A DNA stretch of 64,000 bases from Erpobdella octoculata (GCA_963978895.1 OZ022243.1:13347765-13411764); one strand, 5' to 3'. Counted from the stretch's first letter, positions 10,233-21,573 are shown. Program-made: numbers and translations. The notes: generated by a model from the letters alone, not told the origin.

Positions 10233-10748
10233 TATTAATTAAATGTTTTCTTAACAATAAAAATGATTCTTACTGGTTCGCTGCGCAATAGTTAAGTTTA
10301 TTTATTTATGCATTATTTGCATATTTAACTCTATTATGCTAGTAGAATAAAGTAGAGCTGCTTTTTAATTTACGTTTACTTTTCGCTTAACCTTGTGAGA
10401 AACTGACCGTGTGATAGTAATAAACCAAAGTTGAGGCTCTTTGACATTGGCTGGCAAGTTCTTTGAGCTCTGCCTCCACGCCAATTATGTAAATAAACCA
10501 AATAAGATTGAACGATTCTTTTTAGTCTCAGTTGGATTATTTAAATGATTCGTTATTTTTGAACGATTCGTTCGAACGAAAAATATTATTAATTACTTCA
10601 GAAAATTTTTTGACGAGGTCGGCAACTTCGTACGATCTTAAAAAACATCGGGGCAAGTTCCTACGTCATTGCGGTCGGCAACTCCGGTAGACACCTAATC
10701 TTTCACACATCCGGCCGTTAAAGTGAAAGATTACCTTTCACTTTAGCG

Positions 10749-10820
10749 GTTGGGGTCGATTTTTTCAATAAAATAGTCCCATTTTGACCCTAATTAGCTA
10801 ATTATAGCCGAGAATGTGTT
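10749..10820 (+). repeat. Direct repeat flanking the MULE-like element, right copy
   Basis: Partner of 9130-9202. It is followed at 10823-10859 by a 34 bp stretch, ending CTATACTAGAACTTTAC, that is the inverted complement of 3684-3718. Confidence 0.7.
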
Positions 10821-10915
10821 TTATAGAAATCGGTTCGGGACGCTATACTAGAACTTTACCCAATTTTACGTTAAATAATAATCAGCTATTTAACGTCTCT
10901 TTAAACAACACCTAC

Positions 10916-11042
10916 CTTTTTCAGAAAACCCGAAACTGGTAAGGTGGATATAGCTTCGATCATCTTGAAAAACGTTCATAATATGCTTCTTTGATTCAGA
11001 AACAATTAAAAAAAACAACAAAATCACAATTGCGACATTCAT
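10916..11042 (-). CDS. First coding exon of a GPR107/GPR108-like (GOST family) membrane protein
   Basis: The ATG at 11042 (minus strand) opens with a signal peptide, MNVAIVILLFFLIVSES. It continues KKHIMNVFQDDRSYIHL and TSFGFSEK. The pattern K/R-x-H, then DD-R-x-x-IHL-x-x-FGF, is the hallmark start of the lumenal domain in GPR107/GPR108-type proteins. The family has this lumenal N-terminus followed by seven membrane spans and works in Golgi and endosome traffic. The exon ends at 10916 in AAAAAG, followed by GTAGGT, a strong splice donor in phase 1. The frame beyond it stops soon. Later exons were not found at lower coordinates, where the sequence is full of transposons, so they may lie outside the window or be lost. 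The main alternative is a chance frame with a signal-like start. Confidence 0.55.
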
Positions 11043-11380
11043 TATCTTTAAACACAAAAGTTTTATAGCACAAATTCGTCGACAATATGTAAACTGTACA
11101 CCGTCATGGGTAATCCGCGAATTGAAAAATGCCAGTAAGCTGCGAAAGGGTAAACCGCGATTTTTTTGCAAAAAGATTTGGTGCGAAACAAGGTATAATT
11201 TGCGAACACATTTTCACTATGCGAATTATAATATTAAATTATTTATGACATTATTTGTCGGAGTAGATTAAATAAATATTTAAATTATTAATAAGAGATA
11301 ATAATTAAACTTACGCTAAAAATTCTATTAAATTACCTATACCGTTTCGTAACATTCCCGCCCATGCCCCCCGTGTAAAG
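11043..11380. other. No recognised feature (possible 5' flank of the GOST-like exon)
   Basis: AT-rich. It lies directly upstream of the minus-strand exon and would hold its 5' UTR and promoter, but no motif was identified. Confidence 0.35.
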
Positions 11381-11857
11381 TGACGCGCGTGCCCGTGTCA
11401 TGGGTTGTTTTTCAATTTTTTTTCGATGTATATTCTCTATTATTTTTTCAATATTTTGTGCGCTCTGCACATCTCCATTGTTGGGGTCCATGGGCAGTGG
11501 CTTCTATCCTTATACAGCCGGGCGCAGCTTCGCCCGGCAAAAAACAGGGGGGGAAGAAAAAATAAAAAGGGGGTAAGGAAAAAAGTTTAAAAATCCATAT
11601 ATTTCGAAATTTCGATGGAACCTAAAAAATATATCTAAACGACGTGAGAGTCGTGAGACGTCGTGTGGCTTCTCAACCTTGACTCGAGATTCGTTAATTA
11701 ACATTTAATGTCCATCTTATCTTTCATATAGCTCATCTAATACGCTTCACGATGTAGCCGCAACCGAATGGACATGGAACATAATTTATGCTGAAGCCCA
11801 TGAATGCTGATAAGTTCTACGACTGATGACGGCTATATAAAATAAACTTGACTCTTT

Positions 11858-12070
11858 TTGACTCTTTCTTGTTCACAATTTGTTTACTTTGTTAAAGAAA
11901 AGAGTATGCCGCGAGAAAAATCCAAGTTTAAGTTACGTTGTTGCGAGTTAGCCTGCGGGAACCTGGTTCGATCTGATAAATGGATGGAGCATGGTCAAAA
12001 GCGTCACGCTTTCAAATGTACTAGGTTAGCTTACCTTATCATTGTAAAAGAAATAATTTTGAAAAATTGA
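11858..12070 (+). pseudogene. hAT transposase 5' exon with zinc finger
   Basis: From about 11907 the frame reads MPREKSKFKLRCCELACGN and then SDKWMEHGQKRHAFKC, a C2H2/TTF-like finger with CC...C and H-x4-H spacing. Such a DNA-binding finger starts many hAT transposases. A candidate donor (GTTAGC) follows at about 12025. The next coding segment, reading EIKYKVIEFQDANGQWKPC, starts right after the acceptor TTTGCTTAG. That acceptor has been duplicated and separated by the insertion at 12418-14247. Confidence 0.6.
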
Positions 12071-12417
12071 GACGGATTTTTAAACATCAACACATATTTT
12101 TGTGGTTTTGCGATTTCTGCGCCAACTTACAGGGTTACAAAAAGTTTTAGCATTTACACAAACATATATACATACATACACCCAGCCGTATTGAATGTAG
12201 GACATTTTCCACCTCGGAAATTCCATTAAAACTATTTTTTACTTATAATTATAGTTAATAGTTAAAAATTTAGTCTAGTAGTTCTTATTATATTTTGCAA
12301 ATTTTCACACGGGGAACGTCCGGCGGATAATGTTCGTTCCCCGGACGTTTATATAACCATTAAAATTGTTTTCTTTTACAATAAGTTTTACAAATCGCGT
12401 TTTATTTTGCTTAGGAA

Positions 12418-14247
12418 CAGGCCCGTAGGCAGGATTTAGTGAGTGGGGGGGCTATGAAAATTAGTAGGGGGGCTACTGACGAACGAAGGCACCGAAGAAG
12501 CCTGAGCGCGAGCGCCGCAGGCGCGAAGCCCCTCGCGATAAGGAGATTCGCCAAAGCATTTTGTAGCATTTGACAAAAAATGGCATCCAATTTTGGATAT
12601 CTTATTATTTAATTTTAGATTTTCTAAGAGTTGCAATATGTTGCTCGTAATAACAAAAATTAACAATTTCCACAGGCAATTTTGTCAAATAACAGTATGC
12701 TTGTTGTTATCTACAATCTTGATTTTTGATGCGTGCATGGCACACCACTGGGATGACAGCACTGAATCAAATTGTCCAAATTTAATTATTGATTAAGATA
12801 ACCGTTATAGTCCACAATAGAATAACTTACTTATTTTATTTTTGATAAAAACTTGTACATCTGTATCAAATGCCAAGAAATCAATAAAATAAAATCGGAT
12901 TTAAATATTTGTTTTGACAAAGATCAAACCACATTATAATAAAATGTACTATTTAGTTTACTTTCTTATTTTAAGTTACTAAACATCCATTCATGTGTTA
13001 CCCATAAAACTTGTCATAATCTAAATAGAAGATTAGATTATAATCAAGTCTATCATTAAACTTACATTGTTGAAAAGATTGTGTGGTTTGACAGTAAGCT
13101 TTAAAATGTTTCTTTGAATTAATCAGTTCAGAATATTGGGGTTAATAGTATTGCAGTGTCAGACTAGCACTAAAAAAGACTAAATTATGAAAATAGTTTG
13201 AATTATTGAGAGTCATTCAAGAATCAAAAGCCAAAGTTTGTCAGCTAAGCTGAATTAGCTTCTTTCTCTGTTCTAAAACTGTAAGATTAAAGTTATCATA
13301 GTATTGTAAGACTACGTCCATGCACTGATTATAAAACTCATGACAATTTTCATGTGCAAAACATGAATGGATGTGTAGTAGCTTGAAATGAGAAACTAAA
13401 CTAAAAAGTCCATTTCATTATAATATGGTTTGATTATTGTCAAGACAATTATTTGAATCCGATTTTATTTTATTGCATTCTTGGTATTTGATAGGTATCC
13501 ATACCAATTGCTTTACAGAGCAATTTTTCAAATGCCAAAAGTACAAGTTTGCTTTTTCTCTCATGGGACATTGATCATCTCTGTGGTTGTAGTACTCGTG
13601 TTAGACAATAAAATGAATTTTCACAAGTGGCAGTCGAGATGCCGAGAGTCATTGCAGCTTAATAGTGCCAATTTAGAGTAGGAAATGCATCTTTATAGTC
13701 CAGAATAAAATCCATCATTTTCTGGAGACTGTAGCCTGGTTGAAATTTGTTTTTTAGAAACCTACTTGTAATGAGAGCCTCGTCTGCAATATATTTTTCA
13801 ACATCGTCATGCCTGTCTTGTTTTAGCAGTTGCGTCAACGGTTTAAGGTGGTTGACATCTAAAAACTTGTCTGATGTTGGTAAAAGGGCAGACACTGCAC
13901 AAGTCAAACCTTTAGAATAACTTAAATAACTATCAACAACGCTCTCCATCAACACTCCTAATATACCATCCAACATGCTAAAATAAACAGCACAAAGCTG
14001 ATTCCACTCTGGTGAACACTATATTGCTCATTACAGAATCACGTAGCGTGCTAATCTGTACTTTTGCTCTTTTTTTGGTATGGGTTTTACCAATTATTCA
14101 TTCTACAGGCATGCAAATTATTATTATTAATTTTATATTTAAATTTACTTTTATTTATTTACTTTTATTTAAAATTTTAGTGGGGGGGCTTACATTTTTA
14201 GGGGGGGGGGCTGCAGCCCCCCAGCCCCCCCGCTAGCTACGGGCCTG
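12418..14247. mobile_element. Non-autonomous hAT (CAGGCCCGTAG family), copy 1, TSD CTTAGGAA
   Basis: The ends CAGGCCCGTAGGCAGG and the complement of CTACGGGCCTG share 11 bases. They are flanked by CTTAGGAA at 12410-12417 and 14248-14255. G-rich runs lie just inside both ends. The interior is about 90 percent like copy 3 (19718-21565) and includes a minus-strand transposase C-terminal remnant. The target is the 3' splice acceptor of the surrounding hAT, so the duplicated octamer contains the AG. Confidence 0.93.
13480..13976 (-). pseudogene. hAT transposase C-terminal remnant, copy 1
   Basis: The frame from 13976 reads GILGVLMESVVDSYLSYSKG, then SDKFLDVNHLKPLTQLL and DYKDAFPTLNWHY, then a TAA. 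In copy 3 the same frame continues past the same stop into a hAT dimerisation segment. The pattern FLD...PYKDAF...L followed by a SATCE-like block is typical of ZMYM1/DUF4371-type hAT transposases. The TAA is shared by both copies, so it predates their spread. Confidence 0.65.
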
Positions 14248-14255
14248 CTTAGGAA

Positions 14256-14827
14256 TATGGAAATCAAATATAAAGTTATTGAATTTCAAGACGCAAATGG
14301 TCAGTGGAAACCTTGTAAATCCTCTGTTGATGTTGTGCAATTTTTACGAGATGGATGCAATGAATGTTGCAAAAGAATTAACAGAGTTTAGACCAGTCTT
14401 TCAAAAACTACACACGATTATATGCGTAAACGATCGGAAGTCCGGCACACGTTCGATGCAGAATGAAAGTGAAAATGAAGATGACGATATTGAAACCGAT
14501 AGCAAAGTTAATAATTGTAAAAAATGGGCCGAACAAAGTTTTGTCAAACCACTTAGAGCGCTTCAGGAATTGTCTGGATTTCCCGCATTGGACATCGTGT
14601 ACAAGATATTTGTGTCGCTTGCAATTACAAGCGCTAGTGCCGAAAGAGCGATGAGCAGGGTTCGACTCATTAAGAACCGGTTAAGGACCTCAATGTTGGA
14701 TGATTGGTTCTCTTCATTATTAATACTTGCCTCAGAAAAAGACATTTTGGAAAACATTCCTGTAGATAAAATCATTGATAGATTTGCTGCAACATCAAAA
14801 CCGCTACAGAAACTTTTAATTAAATAA
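14256..14827 (+). pseudogene. hAT transposase C-terminal region with dimerisation domain
   Basis: The open frame reads DAMNVAKELTEFRPVFQKL, an acidic loop, then LRALQELSGFPALDIVYKIF and TSASAERAMSRVRLIKNRLR, ending IPVDKIIDRFAATSKPL. The SASAERAMSR block is the hAT family dimerisation signature. The segment before about 14345 is in another frame. It continues a finger-linked sequence starting at 14256, so an internal deletion has joined the N-terminal and C-terminal parts. RNase H catalytic residues are mostly missing. Confidence 0.85.
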
Positions 14828-14969
14828 ATTTAGATTTGGATTTATAGTTTTAAATGATTTTTTCAATATTAACGTGTGTTGTTTTTCTGTGTTTAGGTAT
14901 TATACCGAAATTAGACGAATTGTTGAGGAAAATGTGTATAGAAAGAACAAAAAAGTGTATTAAAACTCA

Positions 14970-15076
<107 letters not shown>

Positions 15077-15199
15077 GTGAAATACTAAAAATAATGGCGG
15101 TCGCAACTTGGAGGAGGGGGGAAAGCTTAGCTACTTAGGGGGGAATTGAGCCCGGCCACTTGGGGGGGATAGAAGCCACTGTCCATGGGTCCAATTTAG

Positions 15200-15481
15200 A
15201 TGACCCGACCCACCAGAAAATCTGACCCGACCCGATTCCATATATTCGCAGATAAATACGCTGCTCTAAAACTCTTTATTACGTTGCCTCTTTCATCCGC
15301 GACAGCCGAGAGATCCTTCTCAACTTTGCGCAAACTCAAATCTTATCTATGCACTACAATGGGTAAGACAAGACTGAACGGGCTTGCCCAGATGACTTTC
15401 AATCGCAACCTTCACATTAATGAAAAGGCCGTCATTGACATTTTTTCGCAGAAAAAACATCTACTGAATTTGATATTTTAA
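15200..15481 (+). pseudogene. hAT dimerisation-domain fragment (older element)
   Basis: Reads YAALKLFITLPLSSATAERS, then FSTLRKLKSYLCTTMGKTRL and LAQMTFNRNLHINEKAVI, ending shortly after. The SSATAERSFSTLRKLK block is the C-terminal dimerisation motif of ZMYM1/DUF4371-type hAT transposases. The N-terminal side is cut off by the insertion ending at 15181. The matching left half before 11487 is not recognisable. Confidence 0.8.
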
Positions 15482-15659
15482 TAAACTTTTTCAATTTAAA
15501 TGTCTTATGGTTTGCTGCTACTAAAAAACTGTCGTTAACCCTTGAAGGACCACTTTTCAACGATAGCCGGCAATTCACAAGAAATGTTCTGTATACTGAA
15601 TTTTTTTAATAACTAATTATTGCACTCTTTAATTTTTAATCCTTTGAGTTTATATGAAA
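15482..15659. other. Putative 3' flank of the hAT fragment
   Basis: No coding content was recognised between the hAT fragment and the Helitron end. Confidence 0.4.
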
Positions 15660-16065
15660 CTAGCGGAGTGCCCGGAGTTGCCCGGGGTTTTTAGAGATTT
15701 TTCTAGTGTTTGTCTCTCTCGCTCAGGTTTCCTTCTCCGGTTGCTTTCCCGCTACCGTTTGCTTTCCCGTTCTCGGTCGCTTTTCCGTTCCTGGCCGCTT
15801 TCCCGCTTCCGGTCTCTTTTCCGCTCCCGTTCCCGGTCGCTTTCCCGTTCCCGCTTGCTCTCCCGTTCTCGCTCATGCTTGCTCTCTCATTCCCGTTCTC
15901 GCACGCACTCATTTTCTCATTTTCATTCTTTCCTAACTTCTCTTAGCCCATAAAACATAAAATAGATTTGGCTAAATCTTGCTTGAAGCTTTCAAACGTT
16001 GTTACGTAACCTAAATTTGAATTCTATTACACAATTACCGATTTTGAATTTTATTACTCACCCCC

Positions 16066-16169
<104 letters not shown>

Positions 16170-16685
16170 GTGATAAAACCAAGCGGAGGTAAAATGGTGT
16201 GAAGTAAAATTAAACCGAGGTACATGGTATATAAAAGACAGGAATACTATTGTAAAAACAGAAGACGTGAAGTGGAGTGAAACTGCGTTATATATTGTTG
16301 GGTGTTTGATATAGAATGAAAAACAGTTTTGGAAGATATGTAGACTTACTAGAAATCGACTTCTAAAACCACGAAGCAACCAGCGAAACGGTAAACGAAT
16401 AGCATGCCGAGAAGTAGATGTTTCCGTTGTGACCAGCGAAGCGATGGCCGACACGAAAGATAAAATATGAAATATAAAATCGGAATGAAAGGATCACGAG
16501 AGTAATAGGTTAGGACTGAAATGAATTAAAAGTATAAGTATAAAAGTATAGAACTGAATGAAATGCGGCTGATCACTTTCGTCTGCGGAAAGTTATGTTG
16601 CCGCAGTTAGTAAAATGAGGGAATGCGGACGGGCGGTCCACACGCACGGATCCGCTGTCATCGCCGGGCGGAACCGCTCGATTAA

Positions 16686-16799
<114 letters not shown>

Positions 16800-16966
16800 C
16801 CCGCTCGCTCACCCGCTCCGCTCCGCTCATTTTGTGACGGATTTCAAATTTTTTTCTTTATATTTGATTCCCCTTGACTCTCAAGGTTGTGTGAAAATTT
16901 CATTACGATCGGATGAATGGTGTGGTGTAGCAATGCATAAAAGACATACATACATACATACATACA

Positions 16967-17000
<34 letters not shown>

Positions 17001-17184
17001 CATACAAACATTCATTTATATATATATATATAGATACGTAAGTAAATCGAAAATTTAAACACAATAAAAAATTTCATTAAATTTGCTTATATATAAAAAA
17101 TTTTTTTTTATGGTTATCAGATGTCATTTTGTTTTTGTTGACTATTTTTTATAAAATGTATCCAAAGTACATCGTAATTTTAAA

Positions 17185-17216
17185 GCATCCGTCCTTGGGA
17201 CGGGCAAAACCACTAG
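17185..17216 (+). mobile_element. Helitron-like 3' terminus
   Basis: A hairpin CCGTCC-TTG-GGACGG followed by GCAAAACCACTAG and then T. This is the form of a Helitron 3' end: a short hairpin some 10 bases before CTAG-T. The matching 5' end was not located, so only the terminus is reported. Confidence 0.55.
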
Positions 17217-17625
17217 TTTAAACTATTGCCCTGTATTATCTTTTAAGGGGGCATTATTTTAGACTCATCAACTGCAGCTGGCTTACTATTCCGACCTAAG
17301 CTCAATTCCCAGCTGTGGTGGGCCCTAAAACCAACGGGGGCCCAGGGCGACAGCCCCAACAGCCCCTTCTCACGACGGCCCTGCGCCCATGTATGGTCAA
17401 ACCGAGGTTCTCATCTTCATCCGTGCGTTGGTTCATCTCTCATATTCATAAACTTATTGAAATTCAATTTTTTCTATATGTGTTACTGTAATTTTATGAA
17501 ATAATTTTGATAACTTTGATTCTGTTTCAACACTTTTAACAGCCTTAACGTTTTTGCAATTCTGGTATTAACTATTAATTTTATGGTTTAAACTCTCATA
17601 ATATTAAACGCAAATAGGAATAACT
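17217..17625. other. No recognised feature
   Basis: Mixed sequence with a G/C-richer patch at 17290-17390. No coding frame or element end was recognised. Confidence 0.4.
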
Positions 17626-17925
17626 GTCACCGGTATTAAACTTTGTCATGTAAAAGGCTATGGTTACAGTATTAAAAATCACCGGTAATAATAGTCGCCG
17701 GGATTAAATGTCGCGGGATTAAATGTCGCGGGATTAAATGTCACTGGGATTAAAAGTCATTGGGATTAAATGACTCGGGATTAAAAGTCGTCGGGATAAA
17801 AAGTCATAAGGTTAAATATCGCGGGATAAAAAGTCATCAGGTTAAATATCGCGGGATCAAACGTCCGGTATTAAATGTAGCGGTACCAAATGTCGCGGTA
17901 TTAAAAGTCGTGGAACCCGTCTAAT
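17626..17925. repeat. Degenerate short tandem repeat
   Basis: About 14-18 copies of a 16-20 base unit close to GTCGCGGGATTAAAT, variants including GTCATTGGGATTAAA and ATCGCGGGATAAAA. Unit length drifts, so it is an old tandem array. Confidence 0.85.
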
Positions 17926-18276
17926 TTGTTTATTGTCACAGGAAATTGTTCTTGTGCATGCCTTCTAGTTTTCTTTGAAGTTGATTAATCAAAACTCTTA
18001 GTTTTATCATTCAATGATGTTTACAATGAAGATGTTTCCGAAAATGTTAATGATAATAATCACTTTATATGTAACAATAAATCAGACACAACTTTATTAA
18101 TAGACACACAAAACCACAGCTAATAATAATGACGCTAATAAAGGTTCAATACATTAAAAATAGCATGGACAATTATTACAAAAACCGTATAACAGTAATA
18201 TTATATATTATAAATAGTTTCAATAATTATATAATGTTAGACTCTAAACACGGTTCGAAAACAGCACTTTATTACT
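17926..18276. other. No recognised feature
   Basis: AT-rich spacer without coding frame or repeat that I could identify. Confidence 0.45.
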
Positions 18277-18702
18277 CAGGCCCGTAGGCAAGATTTAGTG
18301 AGTGGGAAGGCTATGAAAACTAGTACGGGGCTACTGACGAACGAGGGCACAGAAGAAGCCTGAGCGCGAGCGCCGAAGGTGCAAAGCCCCTCACGATAAA
18401 GAGATTCGCCAAAGCATTTTTTAGAATTTGACACAAAATGGCATCCAATTTTGGATATCCTATTATGTGCTTTTAGGTTTCCAAGAGTTGCAATATTGTT
18501 GCTCGTAAAAACAAAAATTAACAATTTTCACAGGCAATTTTGTCAAATAACAGTTTGCTTGTTATCCACAATCTTGGTTTTTGTTGCGTGCATGGCACAC
18601 CACTGGGATGACATCACTGAATCTAATTGTCCAAATTTAATTATTGATTAAGACAACCGTTATAGTCCACAATACAATAACTTGCTTATTTTATTTTTGA
18701 TT
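18277..18702. mobile_element. Non-autonomous hAT (CAGGCCCGTAG family), copy 2, left part
   Basis: Begins CAGGCCCGTAGGCAAG and follows copies 1 and 3 for about 425 bases. It then stops at TTATTTTTGA, where a LINE begins. The next 22 bases of the element, AAACTTGTACATCTGTATC and on, reappear at 27607-27628 directly after the LINE's ATA-rich tail. The LINE is therefore an insertion. The right end of this copy is absent. Confidence 0.8.
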
Positions 18703-19717
18703 ATTTTTGTTCCTCTGCGATGCGAGACACGCGGTCCTCGAAAACGACGAAATAAAGTCCCAAAATCACTTCGTCAACTGTACAAATCCACATTATTTTT
18801 CTGGAAGAAATGGCAATCAACAAAAGACCAGATTGATAGAGATAAATACAAAACATTTGCTAAAATGTGTACGGCGGCTGCAAAAAGATTCTGGGCCTGC
18901 GCAGAACGTAGAATCATTTCTGCAAAGAACACTGGGAGCTTTTACAGATATGTCAATAGCAAATTATCTCAACATTTAGAAATATCTAGTATTTTGACCG
19001 GCAACAACGATTTTACTTCCGACCCATTAGAAATAGCAAACATCTTCAATGAATACTTTGCAAGTGTTTTTACAATCGATGACGGAAAAACCCCACAATT
19101 AATACAACGAACGAATGAGACATTTGGAGAAATCTCATTTATTACTGATGACGTCTTCTTAATTCTCAAAAGTCTCAAAGGTTCGTGCTCTTCTGGTCCT
19201 GATGGTATCCCAAACATCCTTCTTAAACATTGCGCCCACAGTTTAGCAGCTCCTCTCTGTCATATATTTGACATGTCTTTTAAAATGCATACGTTACCCA
19301 AAAACTGGATAGTTGCACATATTTCTCCTATTCATAAAAAGGGTCCGACAAGTCATCCTTCCAACTACAGACCTATCTCATTTACCTGTACCTGTTGTGG
19401 CGTCATGGAGAAAGTGATCACCAAAATCATTTTGGCTTTTTTTTTTAAACAGAACCTTTTCTCTAGCCACCAGCACGGATTTATAAAATCCAGATCTATT
19501 TGTACAAACTTGCTCGAATGCCTTGATGACTGGTCCACCTCCTTACAGAATCGTGAACGTACCGATATAATATATTTTGACTTCCAAAAGGCGTTTGATT
19601 CTGTTTCTCACGTCAAACTTATTGCTAAGCTGAAAAGTTATGGAATAATGTAATGATTTGTTAGCGTGGATTTTCGACTTCTTGAGCTCTCGTGCGCAGC
19701 TTGTTTGCATTGATGGA
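18703..19717 (+). pseudogene. LINE reverse transcriptase, N-terminal part
   Basis: Reads a linker (KRRNKVPKSLRQLYKSTLFF), then SSGPDGIPNILLKHCAHSLA and SPIHKKGPTSHPSNYRPISF, the finger motifs. HQHGFIKSRSICTNLLECL follows, then IIYFDFQKAFDSVSHVKLIA, palm motif A. A one-base frameshift near 19652 breaks the frame, after which NDLLAWIFDFLSSRAQLVCI continues up to the hAT insertion. The rest is at 21574-22511. This is the polymerase that copies LINE RNA at the nicked target. Confidence 0.88.
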
Positions 19718-21565
19718 CAGGCCCGTAGGCAGGATTTAGTGAGTGGGGGGCTATGAAAATTAGTAGGGGGCTACTGACGAACGAGGGCACCGAAGAAACC
19801 TGAGCGCGAGCGCCGCAGGTGCAAAGCCCCTCGCGATAAGGAGATTCGCCAAAGCATTTTGTAGCATTTGACACAAAATGGCATCCAATTTTGGATATCC
19901 TATTATGTGATTTTAGATTTTCTAAGAGTTGCAATATTGCTGCTCGTAATAACAAAAGTTAACAATTTCCACAGGCAATTTTGTCAAATAACAACATGTT
20001 TGTTGTTATCCACAATCTTAATTTTTGATGCGTGCATGAGACACCACTGGGATGACAGCACTGAATCAAATTGTCCAAATTTAATGACTGGTTAAGACAA
20101 CCGTTATAGTCCACAATACAATAACTTGTTTATTTTATTTTTGATAAAAACTTGTACAACTGTATCAAATGCCAAGAAATCAATCAAATAAAATCGGATT
20201 TAAATATATTTGTTTTGACAAAGATCAAACCACATTATAATAAAATGTACTATTTAGTTTAGCTTCTCATTTATGTTACTACACATCCATTCATGTGTTA
20301 CACATAAATCAGTTTCGAAACAATCTAAATAGAAGATTAGATTATATATCAAGTCTACCATTAAATTTATATTGCTATAAAGATTGTGTGGTTTGAGAGT
20401 AAGCTTTAAATTGTTTCTTTAAATTAATCAGTTCAGAATATTGGGGTTAATAGTATTGCAGTGTCAGACTAGTACTAAAAAATACTAAATTGTGAAAATA
20501 GTTTGAATTATTGAGAGTCATTCAAAAATCAAAAGCCAAAATTTGTCAGCTAAGCTGAATTAGCTTCTTTCTCTGTTCTAAAACTGTAAGATTAAAGTTA
20601 TTATAATATTGTAAGACTACGTCCAAGCACTGATTATGAAACTCATGACAATTTTTATGTGTAAAACATGAATGGATGTGTAGTAACTTGAAATGAGAAA
20701 CTAAACGAAAAAGTGCCTTTCATTATAATATGGTTTGATCATTGCCAAGACAATTATTTGAATTCGATTTTATTTTATTGCATTCCTGGTATTTGATAGG
20801 TATCCATATCAATTGCTTTACAGAGCGATTTTTCAAATGCCAGAAGTACAAGTTTGCTTTTTCTCTCATGGGACATTGATCTTCTCTGTGATTGTAGTAT
20901 TCGTGTTAGACAAAAAAATAAATTTTCACAAGTGGCAATCGAATTGCCGAGAGTCATTGCAGCTTAATAGTGCCAATTTAGTGTAGGAAATGCATTTTTA
21001 TAGTCCAGCATAACATCCATCACTTCCTGGAAACTGCAGCCTGGTTGAAATTTGTTTTTTAGAAACCTACTTGTAATGAGAGCCTCGTCTGCAATATAGT
21101 TTTCAACATCGTCATGCCTGTCTTGTTTTAGCAGTTGCGTCAACGGTTTAAGGTCGTTGACATCTAAAAACTTGTCTGATGTTGATAAAAGGGCAGACAC
21201 TGCACAAGTCAAACCTTTAGAATAACTTAAATAACTATCAACAAGGCTCTCCATCAACTCTCCTAATATACCGTCCAACATGCTAAAATAAACAGCACAA
21301 AGCTGATTCCACTCCGGTGAACACTATTTTGCTCATAACAGAATCACGTAGCGTGCTAATCTGTACTTTTGCTCTTTTTTGGTATGGGTTGTACCAATTA
21401 TTCATTCTACAGGCATGCAAATTATTAATTTTATATATAAATTTACCTTTATTTTATTTATTTTTATTTAATTTTATTTAAAATTTTAGTGGGGGGGGGG
21501 CTTACATTTTTAGTGGGGGGGGGGAGGGCTGCAGTCCTCCCAGCCCCCCGCTAGCTACGGGCCTG
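19718..21565. mobile_element. Non-autonomous hAT (CAGGCCCGTAG family), copy 3, TSD TTGATGGA
   Basis: The termini CAGGCCCGTAGGCAGG and the complement of CTACGGGCCTG are flanked by TTGATGGA at 19710-19717 and 21566-21573. Removing the element and one octamer rejoins the LINE coding frame at ...LVCIDG/YHSELKEVTS. At 1848 bp it is close in size to copy 1 (1830 bp). It carries the same minus-strand transposase C-terminal remnant. Confidence 0.95.
20775..21281 (-). pseudogene. hAT transposase C-terminal remnant, copy 3
   Basis: From 21281 the frame reads GILGELMESLVDSYLSYSKG and SDKFLDVNDLKPLTQLL, then DYKNAFPTLNWHY. A single TAA (20966-20964) is followed in the same frame by AAMTLGNSIATCENLFFCLT and SMSHERKSKLVLLAFEKSL. 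The second block is the hAT dimerisation segment (SATCE-like). No catalytic RNase H residues precede it inside the element. The protein could at most be a dimerisation-domain fragment, and the stop prevents even that. Confidence 0.7.
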
Positions 21566-21573
21566 TTGATGGA

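Larger units (their letters stand above)
9212..10695. mobile_element. MULE-like element with 9 bp TSD TAATCTTTC
   Basis: The ends are inverted repeats starting GGTG and sharing GGAGTTGCCGACC. They are flanked by TAATCTTTC at 9203-9211 and 10696-10704. A 9 bp duplication with G-starting long termini fits the Mutator-like superfamily. Subterminal units of the type GTTGCCGACC recur on each side. Inside there is no transposase, but there are an 80 bp direct repeat (9434-9513 and 10433-10516), a (TA)n run (9525-9567), a (TAA)n run (9861-9892) and a 36 bp tandem repeat. It is non-autonomous. Confidence 0.85.

Noticed and set aside
3684..10859. One 7.2 kb transposon bounded by the 34 bp inverted match
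   Set aside because: No adjacent target duplication could be matched; kept only as a low-interest observation.
13659..13976. Independent conserved host gene (105 codons, repeated at 20964-21281)
   Set aside because: Both copies lie inside copies of the same hAT family and continue into a hAT dimerisation segment, so it is a transposase remnant.
17626..17925. Possible regulatory iterons
   Set aside because: The unit drifts strongly in length and sequence and has no gene next to it; best read as a decayed tandem repeat.
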